64,000 nucleotides of DNA from Pocillopora verrucosa. Lineage: Eukaryota > Cnidaria > Anthozoa > Scleractinia > Pocilloporidae. Positions within the stretch are counted from its first letter, which is position 1; every line of letters starts with the position of its first letter. Below, piece after piece: positions 41,781-53,989 of the stretch. Where the stretch lies: assembly GCF_036669915.1 (NCBI RefSeq), contig NC_089319.1, positions 17,863,512 to 17,927,511 on the forward strand, written 5' to 3'. The notes under the pieces are model-generated. The model was not told the origin of the DNA. It was given only the letters and a program-made list of their open reading frames with translations, and ran no database searches. The translations under genes and the position numbers were made by a program.

Positions 41781-44700
41781 ATGCAGTCCTGCTCAAAAGC
41801 CACGGGGATACCACACTGCCGCGAGTACTGTGATGGGAATGTTGCAGAGTTTTATTGTCCAGAATGTGCTGCCTTGTTTTGCAGTTGTTGCTATGAAAGA
41901 GAACATTGTGGAAGCGAACGGAAAGCTCAGCATGGGAAATTAACTGAACTTAGAGCAATTTGCAGTGAGCACAAACACACTCTTGATTATTTTAACCTGA
42001 CCCTGCTTCAGCCAATGTGCATCATTTGCAAAAAGGAGAGCGTGCTTTCACCTGAACGTGCAAACCATGTTATTGAACACATAGAAACAATTGTACCAAA
42101 ACTGAGATCTCTCATGGAAAAGAAATTACAAGATGCTACTGAATCAATTGGAAAAATAGCATGTCAACTCACCAATGTTGAAACTTCAGCTCGCAGTGGG
42201 ATGAATGCTTCAATCAGCCATGTTCAGTGCTGTTTTGCCAAGTTGCGGCAGATACTGGATGAGAGGGAAGCCCAACTCATGCAAGATACGAAAAAGTATT
42301 TTGATGAGTTCCTGGAAAGTGGTGAAGGAATAGTACAAGCAAGAAACACATTAAGAAATCTCAGGGCTCTCTCTGAGGAAGGTACCATGTATAAAATTTT
42401 GAGCATAAAGTAGTGTAATTTCCTTCAACTCCAGTGGTGTCTTCTGAAGGAATCATGATAATTTTCAGTCGGTAGAATGTACTGGCATAAACTAATATAA
42501 CAGATGATACCAATGCACTCAATGTCCACTCAGTTCTGAATAGGGGTGCTAAAAATGTATGTTTTCCCAAAATGATTGGCATTTTCACATATAAAACATC
42601 CAAAATGAATTCTACAATTAGATAATCAGTGGCTCTGTCTTGCACAGTATCATTGTGTTCTGATTTTTTTTTTTTAAAGGCTTTTGTGCTTGAACCCAGT
42701 ACATTGCAAGTGACACTTTCTTAGTCAATCAGGATCAAGTGATTGTACCATCTTTACATTTTAACATAAATAGATAGTTCTTTTTTCCTCAAGTATGCCT
42801 GCCTCATCACCTGAAAACATCATCTTTCACTATGAAAAAAATAATTCCTGAATGTATCAGTTAATCAGAAGTGAAAAATTTTTCCCTCTCTCTGTGATGC
42901 TAGTAAACACCTATCAGTTAAAGTATCAACCTTTCACTTGAACACTTCTCTATAAGACTTAGGTGAGAGACAAGAGGGAAACTTTTTGATGACAAGTTCA
43001 TGACAATTTTGTTGATAGGAAAATTGCTTTTGAATAAAGATCCTAGAAGCCTTGTGGTAGAATTTCCAGCAGTCTTCATGCGTCTCAAAGAACTGTGTGC
43101 TTTAACAGCCAATGAATGCCAGATGAAAAGCCTTAAAATTGCAATTTATTTCGGACAAGACATAGTAAAACAGCTTAGACAAGCTGGGGTTATGAGTGCA
43201 CAGTATTCTTCTCTGCCTAAAGGTAAGTGGAAACAGGGCACAAAACCTAAAAAAAATCATTCGTCAACTTTTGGCTCCTAGCCACTAAAATGAGGAAAAT
43301 AGTCACCAATTTGAAAGCCACGTCTGTATGTACCTGTTAGTACCACAAGTACTACCGTAATTTCCGGTCGATTACCCGCACGGCCGATTACCCGCACCTG
43401 CCGATTATTGCATACGGCGAAAAAAAAAGTCAACGGATTACCCGCACCGGTGGATAACCCGCACGTTGTTATTCAACTTTTTCGGTGGCGAAAACGTGAC
43501 ATTAAGGCGATACATTTCAGTCTTTCGATTCAGACATGTGCACAATTCTGTGTCAATATTAAATACTTTTTCAGCGCGAAATTAGTTAAGTTTCGCACCT
43601 ATTATTTTCAACATTCTGGTGATGCATTTGGGATTTAAAATTACTGTCGGCAATTTCTCAAAAAAATCGATATCTCCTGTTCTACTGGGCCTAACAAGTC
43701 CCTTAAAACGGGAAAATTCTCTTTAGCTCAAGCTAGTGAAAACTGGAAATTTGTTACTGATGCGCCGGATATCCTTGGATTATTTTTTGTCACCATCAAG
43801 GTTTTGTTTTCACGCGTGCCGATAAAAATTTGTTTGTCACGCAACTAATTATGCGTGAAATAAACTCGAGTTGGCATCATGTTTTCGTGCCGCTTTGTGG
43901 CACTTTTGATACAATAAAATTCATTTGAGAGGTGGAAACGCAGGTAGGTGAGAAATTTTTTCAATTCAACTTCCAGAAGAATTTAAAATTGTCACATAAC
44001 CCGCACCTCCCTATTACCCGCAGTGGCGCGGATTTAATGCAAAATCAACAGATTACCCGCGGGTAATCGACCGGAAATTACGGTAGGTATTTTTCAATCC
44101 TGAATGATATATGAAGTGACTACTTGAGATTATGTTCCCATCTTAAAAAAGAGGAACAGTGATATGGATCACATATGCAGAATATGTTTTAAATTTAAGT
44201 CTTAATTTAAAACATACAAAAAATTTAGTCACCAGGGTGGTGAATAAAGACCAGAACTTTAAGCCACCAGTGAGAAAATGTAGGTCACATTGGCACTTGT
44301 ATCAATTACAATCCCAAGCCCTAGGAAACTATGTCATTAGAGAGCCATTATATACTTAGTCATCCTTAACTTGTGAATATCTCTTTTTCTTGTAGACATA
44401 AAATTAGGGAATGGACAGCAGGAGAACTCAAATGATGCAAATTCTCAGTGCAGTTGCAGCTCTATACAGGATTATCATACAGGTATTGTTATACCACTTA
44501 ACCAATATGAATCACAGTTGCCAGTTGGCATAAAAAGTTAAGAATGGATGACAGCCATCGAAAGCCTTTTTATAGATAGCTAGAAGAAATAAGTTATTGG
44601 TTGAGGAGAAGATAGAACAAAGTAATAAAAGCCTACCAAGTGTTGGTAGTGTCCTCAGCTGTATTGGTAAAGTATTGGCCCTTGTTAAGCAAGTATTGTC

Positions 44701-47700
44701 TGACGTGTGTCAGTTGAGAGGCGACCAATATTGGTCAATATGTCAGCCAACTCTTAGTCAACATGTCGACTGTTATAGCAACGAACACTCAGACAACAAG
44801 TCAACCTATGGTATCCACTGAACCTGATTGACAGTTGCCTGTCAATATGTATGATCTTAAGGTTGCTTTTCAATTAAGTATCATAAAAACAAAACCCAAA
44901 AAGTGATCACAACACCCAATCAGAAGAGAGGAAAATGCCAATAAAAACTTACATTTAAAACAAACCAACTGCCTAAAGCTTGTGATTGGTTCCCGTTTTT
45001 CATCTGATTGGTTCAAAAAGCAGTGTAAGTTTTCTGGACCAATCACAGAGCGAAGTAAATCAAAACCAAGGCAATCCCTGATTACTTTAAACACTTTATC
45101 AAAAATGTGCTCTTTGCATCTAAGACAATGTAATTCACATAGAAATGACAAACAACTCACAATGATGTAGAGGAATGTGGGTTTGTCAGCTTAAGGAAGT
45201 TGGTGTGGTGGCTAGAAAAACTCTTAGCCCATTCCAGCTGATCTCACTACAGAATTTTAATATGAAAATAGAATTATGAATACCATTGTACTTTATTGTG
45301 CAGTAGATGTTGATACAAAGAGATGCATGCCAGACTCACCTCAGAAATCTTGCAAAGAACCTACTTCTAAACAAGCCGAGGAAATTGATGGGGCAATTGA
45401 CTTCATAGGAGTGTGTGACAAGTCACCAATCTCAAGGATGTCATTAAAAGGTTTCCTTTATTGTGTAGAGAGTAGTGTGGTATTGCTGTACAAAGACATT
45501 ATCATGTCCCCTTCCCTTAACCCAAACACCATACCTTTAAAACCAGCATGTGGGCAACTTTTTATACCATTAATCATAACCATTACAATCTCCTCAAACA
45601 TGATTGGTGTATTAGCTGCTTTATTTTTCACTAATCATTTGGTACAGTTGTAATCAGACAGTGTACTTGGACAGTTGAAGCAGCCAATCATATTAAGTCC
45701 ACTCAACTAAATCTACCAATCACAGAATTGATCACAATAACCGTAGCAACAACCAGTTATCCTAGGAAAAAAATTGAGAATTTCTAAAACTGAAGAATTT
45801 TTTACTTTAGACATTGTCTCTGCAGTAGATGTTTGTCCTAAATGTGTTTTTATTTGTAGCAGTTATGGTTAATTGGTAAAAGGACCTTGTGTCATCCAAT
45901 TCCATCTGTAGTCATACTATTGTGATTGACAAATCTGACTCCTGCTTGGTGGTCATCAGATTCTGAAAAATATTTGAAATTATTGAAAGATTGTTATATT
46001 TTTCTGTTGGCATTATGTCTGGTTTCTTGTATAACAAAATGTTATACAGATGGTTTCAAAACAGCTTTTTAGAATGCTTTTCAAAGTGTCAAATTGAATT
46101 TTGGCCAAATGTATTTTTTCATTTGCAAAAGGTGTATCAGGTGTAAAGAGGCACTCTTCTGATGTGTCTGGAAGTCCTCTCCAGGAAACTACACCTAAGA
46201 AAACCAGGAAGATTGATGCAACAAGTAATTTCCCTGAAGAACATGAAAAGTCACCCTTATCAAGAACCCCAGTGAAAGCTGTGACAGGAACAGCAGGCAG
46301 AACCATGCAATCACCGTCACCTTTAAAGCTATCCAAGCTGAACGAATTGAGGGTCTTATTGAAAAGATCACCACAGCACAGCTCTGTTGCCTCTCCAAAT
46401 AGCAAAACTTATGTGGCATCACCAAGAAGAAAAAGAGGAGGAGCATTGAGCAAAGAGTTTATGGTGATGTTATTTGATAAATACACTTATTTGATGGTTT
46501 AAGAAATAAAACATGCTGATATTCTGCGGTTATTTTCCCCAGCCCCATAGGGATGAGGAATTAGATACAGGCACCGAGCACAATTTCTTCTTGTATGATA
46601 TGTTAAACTATCAAACAAGGGATTTATCATTCTTCTGTTATTTCATTTTCTAGAAATTTGGCTTCTAGCTTTCGAAATACATCCTATGGCCCTATCTTAG
46701 CATCATATTCATCACATAAGGCATGCGTGAAAGATGAAAACAATGCTGATGCACTTAAATTTCATTGCTTTTAAAGTCTCTTGTAAACTTTGTACTTTCT
46801 ATTCTCCTGGGCTCAGTTGTTTGAAGGCTGATTCGCACTAACCTAAGGTTAAATTTTAATCTGGGTTGATTTATTCCTTTGTTTAAAAGCCCTTTTGGAA
46901 TGATTTTGTGGTCTATTCTTTTTAGAGCATTCAATATCAAGTTGTAGCCCAAAAAAATTTATGCTGAATTTTCTGCCAAATCTTTCAAATCTAAAATCCG
47001 ATTTCACACAAACTTTGGGTTATCTTAACCCAGCTTCAGGCAACCTGGCCCTGGTCTGCCCCCCTTAATTCACCTGGCCACAGTTGTTCCAAGGGTATAT
47101 AACGCTATCCAATGAATAAGTCTCTATTGGTTGTTAGTCCTGTTTGTTTTTTGAACACTTATCCACTGAACAGTGGTTTATCCAGAAGATGGCATAATGG
47201 GCCCTTTTCACAACATTGCCTTTGTTGGAGCCTCTTGAAGTTAAAAATTTTCTCTTCAAATTTCCAAAGTTAGCCCTTCTGTGAAAACTGAAACCAATTA
47301 AATTTATGTATTGGAAGTGGATGAGGTGTTGCGGTTTGATCATGTCTGAAATCAATCTTGGAGAATCACTCATTTGTCTCATTTCTTGCTCTCAAGTATA
47401 TTATGTAGTGATTCCAGAAGCACTGGTTGCATCTTCAAATTCAGGGCTAAGTGGGAGAGTTTGTGTTTCCTTATCAATTCAGTTTTAAAAGTTGCCATAT
47501 TAATGCAACTTTTCCGTTCTTGCAGAAGTGTGACATAATTCTAAAAGAAATATGGGCCCATGATGAAAGTATTCCATTTGTTCGACCTGTGGATAAAAAA
47601 CAGGTAAGCAAATCTTAAGTAAATCTTTCAACTGCCAGGAGGCGTCCATTCCTCTTACTAATTTTTTCATCTTTATTTCAAAGTATTGGTGTGATATCTT

Positions 47701-49086
47701 ACGGTTAGTGTGATATCTTAACGATTTTACCGATCCAATACATGTGAATGTAAATGTAAATGTATTTTGTTTTTAGTCACCTGATTACTATAAAGTCATC
47801 AAGAAGCCTATGGACCTGTCTGTTGTAAAAGAAAAATTGCATTCTCTTCAATATACATCCGTCGTGGACTTCCTGAAGGACATACGTTTGATGTTGAACA
47901 ACTGTAAAACGTTCAATAAGGTACAGAATCGGTTTTTTTTTTCGATAAGGCAGGTTAATAGGGGAGGCAACTAGACAGCTGATGTGGAAAAATTATCTCT
48001 AAGCAATTGTCCCCTGTGGATACGACAAACTTGTTTGTTATAGGCTCGGTTTGATTTGACCACACACATAAACCCCTTTTGTAAAATACAAAATTATTTA
48101 CTGTCCAAATCGACCAGTCTAATACTCCTCCCCCCTCATATTCCCAGGATTTTTATGATTTTACCTGGTTGTTCGAACAGTGGGTTACGCTATACACTTG
48201 ATAGATCTCTATCTGGCCCCGGTGGTTCGAATGTCGGATAACGCTTTCCACTGGATAAATCGCTGTCCGGTGAACAGCGCAGAGCATTTTGTTATCATTT
48301 ATTCGCTGGAGAGCAATTTATCTGTCAGATAGTGTTATCCGCCCTTTATACAACTGGGCCCTGGTGGATAGCAAAGGTTGCTTTATTGCTTTGCGGTTTG
48401 TCTATTATATCGCATTATCCGCCCTTGCTGTTTTTCATTACCTAGAGTGTATTGCCAATCGCTTGTGTGAGGGTGGTCCTGAAAGGAGTATTGTGACACT
48501 TCAAGTGATACTTTGTCGCTCAGGTCGACTAAACGTCACTCGCTATCACCAATAGGGACCAATAGCAATGCTTTGTAGAACTACCCGATAGCACTTCACT
48601 GTCACTCTTGGCTCAAACCATTTGCTGTATGGCAGGGATTTTGCTCTCTTCTTTTTTAAAGATAAATAAAACAGCCTCCACAAAAAATGCCACTTGAAAA
48701 TTTAATCTTATTTTTTACTATCCAAAAAGATAATTTGCATGAAACAATTGTGTCAATAAATGTTTCCGTAAGTGGCCGCCGATGGTGTAATAGGCGGCTG
48801 CGCCGCAAGGCGTAAACCCAAAACGAGAGCCTGCTTGCAGGCCCAACAGACGGCGGTGAGAGGTCCTACAGTCAGCGGTAGACTGCCGTTAACTTGCTTT
48901 TAGGGAAACCCCTGCATTGAACCTCTGTGAAAGATTCTACAGTGTTTTCTTTTCCTTCCATAGCCGGGCACGTACGTGTACGACTCAGGTGAAGAATTGA
49001 GCAAAATCTTCAACCATCTGGTACAAGAAAACTTTCCAAACTTTGAAGAAGCGCTTCTGCAAAATTCGGAGGATGGGACTGAGTGA
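41781..49086 (+). CDS. TIF1/TRIM-like B-box, coiled-coil, bromodomain protein
   Basis: Eight coding exons: 41781-42381, 43019-43222, 44396-44482, 45304-45450, 46132-46463, 47526-47603, 47777-47920, 48964-49086. They join in phase to 1716 nt (571 aa). Residues 12-51 form a Cys/His B-box (HCREYC, FYCPEC, FCSCC, H..H). Residues 61-100 are a second, degenerate B-box (ICSEHKH, MCIICKK). A B-box C-terminal coiled coil follows, to about residue 200. A Ser/Pro/Lys-rich linker with nuclear-localisation-like PKKTRK and PRRKRGG leads to a C-terminal bromodomain from 458 (PDYYKVIKKPMDLSVVKEKL, LNNCKTFNK), with the acetyl-lysine-binding Asn present. TIF1 proteins (TRIM24/28/33, Bonus) are chromatin corepressors with RING, two B-boxes, coiled coil, PHD and bromodomain; no RING or PHD is found here. 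Ubiquitin-ligase activity is therefore not supported. Start chosen at 41781, the first ATG after a strong acceptor; the same frame is open back to 41760. Confidence 0.88.
43352..44086. mobile_element. Nonautonomous DNA transposon with 25-bp terminal inverted repeats
   Basis: Left end TACCGTAATTTCCGGTCGAT followed by TACCCGCAC; right end GCGGGTAATCGACCGG followed by AAATTACGGTA. The ends are a near-perfect inverted pair about 735 bp apart, flanked by TA that could be the target duplication (Tc1/mariner-pogo style). Subterminal GATTACCCGCAC motifs are repeated several times on the left and near the right end. No transposase is encoded. It sits in the TIF1-like intron between exons 43019-43222 and 44396-44482. 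Confidence 0.8.
44880..45130 (+). repeat. Family C repeat copy in a TIF1-like intron
   Basis: Contains CATCTGATTGGTTCAAAAAG, TTTCTGGACCAATCACAGAG and GGCAATCCCTGATTAC, in the same order as at 31350-31460. Confidence 0.6.
48162..48366. repeat. Foldback element (family D) in a TIF1-like intron
   Basis: GGCCCCGGTGGTTCGAATGT with CGGATAACGC at 48216-48244 pairs with GTGTTATCCGCCC...CAACTGGGCC at 48332-48360. Internal CACTGGATAAATCGCTGTCC repeats. A partial copy abuts on the left and a weaker relative lies at about 47060-47180. Confidence 0.65.
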
Positions 49087-49737
49087 TTGATAATAGAAAT
49101 ACTTCAAGACGAATAAGTATAATTGCACTTTGATTTTAGCAGTGCAATTGTGAACTCTAAGAGACTTCGAAAGCTTCATCTCTCTTTTATTTGGATTTTA
49201 AATCTGATAGTTCCTCTGACGTGAAATTAATCCTAAGCAAAAATGCAGCTGAAATATTACCTGCATTGTTTCCCTCTGGAATCGGATAATTTTATGAACT
49301 GTTCGTCAACACTTTAAATTAACAACAGGCAGAATATAATTAAGGGTATGTCAATTCTTCTTGTACTTTGTGGTCATTCAGTTTCACAGCACCCTCGTTT
49401 ATTGCGTACCCACGTTGCGTTTCCCTGCGCAAGTGTTTCTGCGCCCAACACGATGCGCGATCCAGTGTCTTATGCATTGCTTATCCGTGAATTCAAGTAC
49501 GCATTAATACATTTCATTGTTTTTCTTGCTTTTCAAGGAGCTTAAGTATGTTGAACTGTGTTCCACTAGCGTTTTTTAGTAAGTTCGAGTGCGTTTGACT
49601 TAATTCCCTTGCGATTGAAGGTGCTCCCAGTGCATCTCACTGCTTTGTTCTCCTTTCATGTTCGTAGCATCCGTGTATCTCATTTATATTTTCGCACAAT
49701 TACCTATAAAGCAGTACGTTATCGTGGATTTCGATGT

Positions 49738-51040
49738 GTTTGTCTCGTGTAAATATCTCGCGCACTGTTTGTTCTGTGTTCTATTTGTTACGTGTATTAT
49801 CTCGCGCACTGTATGTTCTGTGATCTGTTTGTTGTGTTGTATCTCGCGCACTGTATGTGATCTGTTTTTTACGTTAAGAATCTCGCACACTGCTTGTTAT
49901 GTGATCTGTTTGTTACGTGTAGTATCTACCGCACTGTTTGTTCTTTGATCTGTTTGTTACGTGCAGTATCTCGTGGATTGTTTGTTCTCAGATTTGTTTG
50001 TTACGTGTAGTACCTAATGCACTGATTGTTCTGTGATCTGTTTGTTACGTGTAGTATCTCGCGCACTGTTTGTTCTGTGATCCGTTTGTTACGTGCAGTA
50101 TCTCGTGGACTGTTCTCAGATGTGTTTGTTACGTGCATCTAATGCACTGATTGTTCTGTGATCTGTTACGTGTAGTATCTCGCGCACTGTTCTGTGATCT
50201 ATTTGTTACGTACAGCATCTCGTGGACTGTTTGTTCTCAGACCTCTCTGTTACGTGTAGTATCTAACGCACTGATTGTTTTGTGATCTGTTCATTAGGTG
50301 AAGTACCTTGCGCACTGTTTGACCTGTGATATATTTGTTTGCACAGCTTGTTCTCTTTTCTACTTGTTGCGTGTAATATCTCGCGCACTGCTTGTCCTGT
50401 AATCTAATTTTTATGAGTAGCATCTCGCGCGCTTTATTTTCTGTGATTTGTTCTTTACGTCTAGTATCTCGCGCACTGTTCTGTTATTTGTTTTTTGCGT
50501 CTAATATCTCGCGCACTGTTTGCTCTATAGTCTATTTTTAAGTGTAGTATCTAGCGCACACTATGTTCTGTGATTTGTTCTTTACGTCTAGTATCTCGTG
50601 CATTGATTGTTCTGTGATTTGTTTTTACGTTTAGTACCTCGCGCACTGTTTGTTCGGTAATCTGTTTGTTATGTGTAGTATCTTGTGCACTGTTTTTTTT
50701 TTGTTGTTGTTGTTGCATGAAGTGTTCCGCGCACTGTTTGTGTTATGATCTGTTTATTACGTGTAGTATATCGCGCACTGTTGGTGCGTTTTCCTCTGAG
50801 CTCTATTTTTTACGTTCGTATCTCGCGTAAAGTCTTCTGTATTCTATCTGTTATATGTAATTTTTGTTTTTTTTTTTTTTTGTGAGCTGTTTGTTACGTA
50901 AAGTTTCTCGTGCAGTGATATTTCTGGGCTTCATTTGTTACGTTGGTATCGCACGCGCTGTCTGCTTTGTCTTCTGTTAGTCACGAGTAGTTCCTCGCGC
51001 GCTGTTTGTTTTGTGTCCTACTTGTTATGTATTTCCCACG
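49738..51040 (+). repeat. Decayed minisatellite, unit about 44 bp
   Basis: About 25-30 imperfect tandem copies around TGTTCTGTGATCTGTTTG, TTACGTGTAGTATCTCGC and GCACTGTT. Unit length varies by insertion and deletion, and copies diverge toward the right. It lies 650 bp downstream of the TIF1-like gene. No stable reading frame runs through it. Confidence 0.85.
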
Positions 51041-51939
51041 CTTTATCGGGATCTGTTAATAGGTGTAGAACATTTCGACAACTCCTTATGTACAAGTATT
51101 TTAGATCAATGGCACAGAAATATCTCCACCAGAAATCAAACATTGAGTCCCACTCCTCACGGTGTCATTTTTATAATACTGATTGTGAGGCACGCAGAAA
51201 GTTTGAATTGAATTGCAAATAAGCTTGCATCATTAAGTATTCAACTTACGTATATCAGGATCTTTGCACATGGAAGTCAAAATTGCGCTTTCCTGCCTGG
51301 TTTAAAGCTCTAAATTACAGATTTCAGTCGGAAAACTCTTCGTCTTAAATATCGAAGACAGTTGGAACATCTGACGGTAGAGGTTAAAATGGATGATGTC
51401 TTACATGTCGATCTTTGGTGTATAACGGTCCTCGCCCACAGTTCGCAACCAGCGACGACAAGTCAACGGTTCAAACCAAGCTAGGACAGAAGTTTAGTCT
51501 TCTTTGAACGCATGTAAGTTATTTAACTATGTTCTTCTGATTTTCATTGTAAGTTACTTACAAGTTTGTGATATTAGAGAGCTTCAGCTCTTCGTTCCAT
51601 ACATTACAAACATCATTGAAATAACCGGACACTCAGAAACGTTTGCGGTTTCATAATTGAATGACATGTATGCGTCTGCATAATCCTGCAAGAATACGCA
51701 TATTTTTAATATCTAGTTTGAAGCCTATTGCTAAACGGTTATTTGAATAACCTTGGAAATTTAATTGATATTCGATAACTTCTCAAATGAGGCAAAAACG
51801 AACAAAACGCCTTGACATTTAAGATGTGAGTAAAAGTAGGCAATATTTCCGGTACTGAATATTTTGGAGTTCAGTGACCGTCTTAAAAACTACAAAAAAA
51901 AAAACAGTTTCGTACCATTTAACACCACTGCGAGAAGCG

Positions 51940-52060
51940 TCGGCCCTTCGTCAGAGCGATTAACGATCGCTCTGACGAAGCCTAACGCTCGAAACGTCGT
52001 CTTCGAAACTCTTCACGGTGGCCAATTTACGGTATCAACTCAGATCAGTTGATAATAAGA
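51940..52060 (+). repeat. Inverted pair of Penelope-like terminal motifs, hammerhead-like
   Basis: A perfect 35-bp palindrome (CTTCGTCAGAGCG...CGCTCTGACGAAG, 51946-51980) joins two head-to-head copies of CTCTGACGAAG...CTAACGCTCGAAACGTC. The right copy reads CTGACGA, a short stem, then CGAAAC and GTC, the conserved parts of a minimal hammerhead ribozyme, and continues CTCTTCACGGTGGCCAATTT. Such motifs are known at the ends of Penelope-like retroelements; no reverse transcriptase is present here. Confidence 0.4.
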
Positions 52061-52218
52061 AATTACCCAGTTGTACGCAGGCTACTCTGATACATTCATC
52101 TTTAATGTCATAGAAGCAAAATAAAAACTTTAAGGAATGACTATCTTCATGAAAGATAGATTTGAATCATGCCCCTTCCCTTAAACAAATTCTCATAAAT
52201 TTTCGATTTTTTTTACAG

Positions 52219-53864
52219 AGCTAGCCCGCCACTACGCAGAACACTAAATAATTGCTGTGTGGTGAAACGCCAAGTCGACTCTGTTATGATTTTTACTGCT
52301 TGATCATCGCCATTGAAATAGTTTCTTTGTCACTTTTAAGGTAATTAATCATCTAACAAGAAGGATAACAATGGATCAGAAGCAAAATGAAGTCCATGGA
52401 AACAGATACAGTCAGTACAGGTCAGTTTATTTTTATTTTTCCTTTTCCAAGTGTTATGAGAGATGAGAGACGGTGAACACTTATCGTTCTTAATGTTTGT
52501 CGCAGTCAATTTAAGTTTTCACTCTCAATTTAAAAAGGATTCTCGCCGGTGAGATTTCCGTATAACCCCATACTAAAGTATCCTAAAACAAAAGTGTAGT
52601 ACCCGTCTCAAAGGTAATTCATTTTGTTGCCATTGTCTTCTCTTTATCCTGCTCCATTGAAGGTCTGAATGGGTTAAGCAATTAACGGCAAAGGGCAAGA
52701 AATAGAACTGACTACCGACAAAACGCAAAAAAAAAAATACCGATTAACGACAAGCAAATACTAACCAACGTCCGACATTACCGATATATGTATTCAGAAA
52801 GAAGAGCATCCTAGCTAAGGAAGCAGCCACTTTAAATTCAAGTTTCAGTTAATTACAGAACTTTCTGTCATAAATCTTACTTACCTGCTTTTTAATCACA
52901 AACTGAGATTTACTGACAAACGACGAGGATCGATAATTTTAACTGACTATCGACAAAATAGTAAAATTCTAACCTACATCGGACATAGGAACTCCTCTTT
53001 ACTTTATAAACATAATGAAGTATGAGGCTTTGCGAAAATCTTGCCGAATTCTCTCCTAATCGGGAGATTGATCAGTGGGAATGAAACGTGAAAGAAGAGT
53101 TAAAAGTTCTCAAGAAGAATTCGTTAGAAAGTTTTGGTCTGAATTGAAAAAAGAAATGAAGTATTTGCTCAATTATGGTTTGAACAACAGTTGTATGTAT
53201 ACAGTTGCAGTTTACACCTTCTTGCCTTAGATATTCTGTCGCTTCATAACGATTGGCTCCTTTTAAAAGTATTTATGAAAACCTTTCAAACATTTATCAA
53301 TGTCATTTAATTGTTTGTATACGGAAAACAGGGTCGTTTAGTTTTGTCCCAGTCATTTTACTGTTAGAAAATTACCCTCCTCTTAATTAAAAGAAAAAAT
53401 GAAATATTTAACAATTATGTAAAGAATGAGAATAGTCTCTTAAGCTGCAAATGGTGTTTGCATTCGTCGAGTCTAACCCACCTTGAAGACGCGCAGATAT
53501 ATTTTTCAGGCCAGGGAAAATATTTTGGAAATTGTTAACATTTGTACACCTTGTATTCAGCTCTCCCAAATGTGTTAAAGATTCCTTAAAATTTGAGATT
53601 TGGTCGTCACCGTATGAAACTCGAAAATCAATCTAGCATAATGGTTATGGCTTACCATCTGGGGGAACAACGCAAGGAGAAAATCTCTTCAATAGATGGC
53701 TTAGTGATTAGCTTAGTTCAGAGTATACAAAAGGTACTGTTACTGAATCATTTTTTATATCTTTAGATTTGAAAGATTTCAACATCATAGGAAGCAAGAA
53801 GATTCAAGAAAATTCAAGAAAAGATAATACTTGTGGACGCAAGAATTCTGTTTACTGAAATAAA
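52219..53864 (+). CDS. Two-exon microprotein gene (36 aa), unknown function
   Basis: The coding part is 52371-52420 plus 53767-53827 (111 nt, 36 aa). Exon 52219-52420 follows a TTTTTTTTACAG acceptor, starts translation at AACAATGG and ends at AG|GTCAGT. The second exon follows TATCTTTAG and completes the split AG|A codon. The peptide begins MDQKQNEVHG and ends RKFKKR; it is rich in Lys, Arg, Gln and His, lacks hydrophobic segments and has no signal peptide. AATAAA lies at 53859-53864, 32 bp after the stop. An upstream exon ending CAT|GTAAGT at 51513 could be 5' UTR. The same structure would also fit a spliced noncoding RNA with a chance ORF. No known family was recognised. Confidence 0.45.
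52547..52670. repeat. MITE-like family E, partial copy
   Basis: GGTGAGATTTCCGTATAACC plus CCATACT matches the left end of the element at 56257, and GCCATTGTCTTCTCTTTATCC matches its interior. It lies in the intron of the microprotein gene. Confidence 0.5.
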
Positions 53865-53989
53865 GCTTATTTTAAGTCACGCTCCACCTGATTAGGGAAG
53901 AAATAGCGGAGAGACGAACGGTGTTTGCGAGGAAATTCTGCGCTTTTAAAAGGCCAACCGCAATTAAAACAAAAGTTCATAAAAATGAT

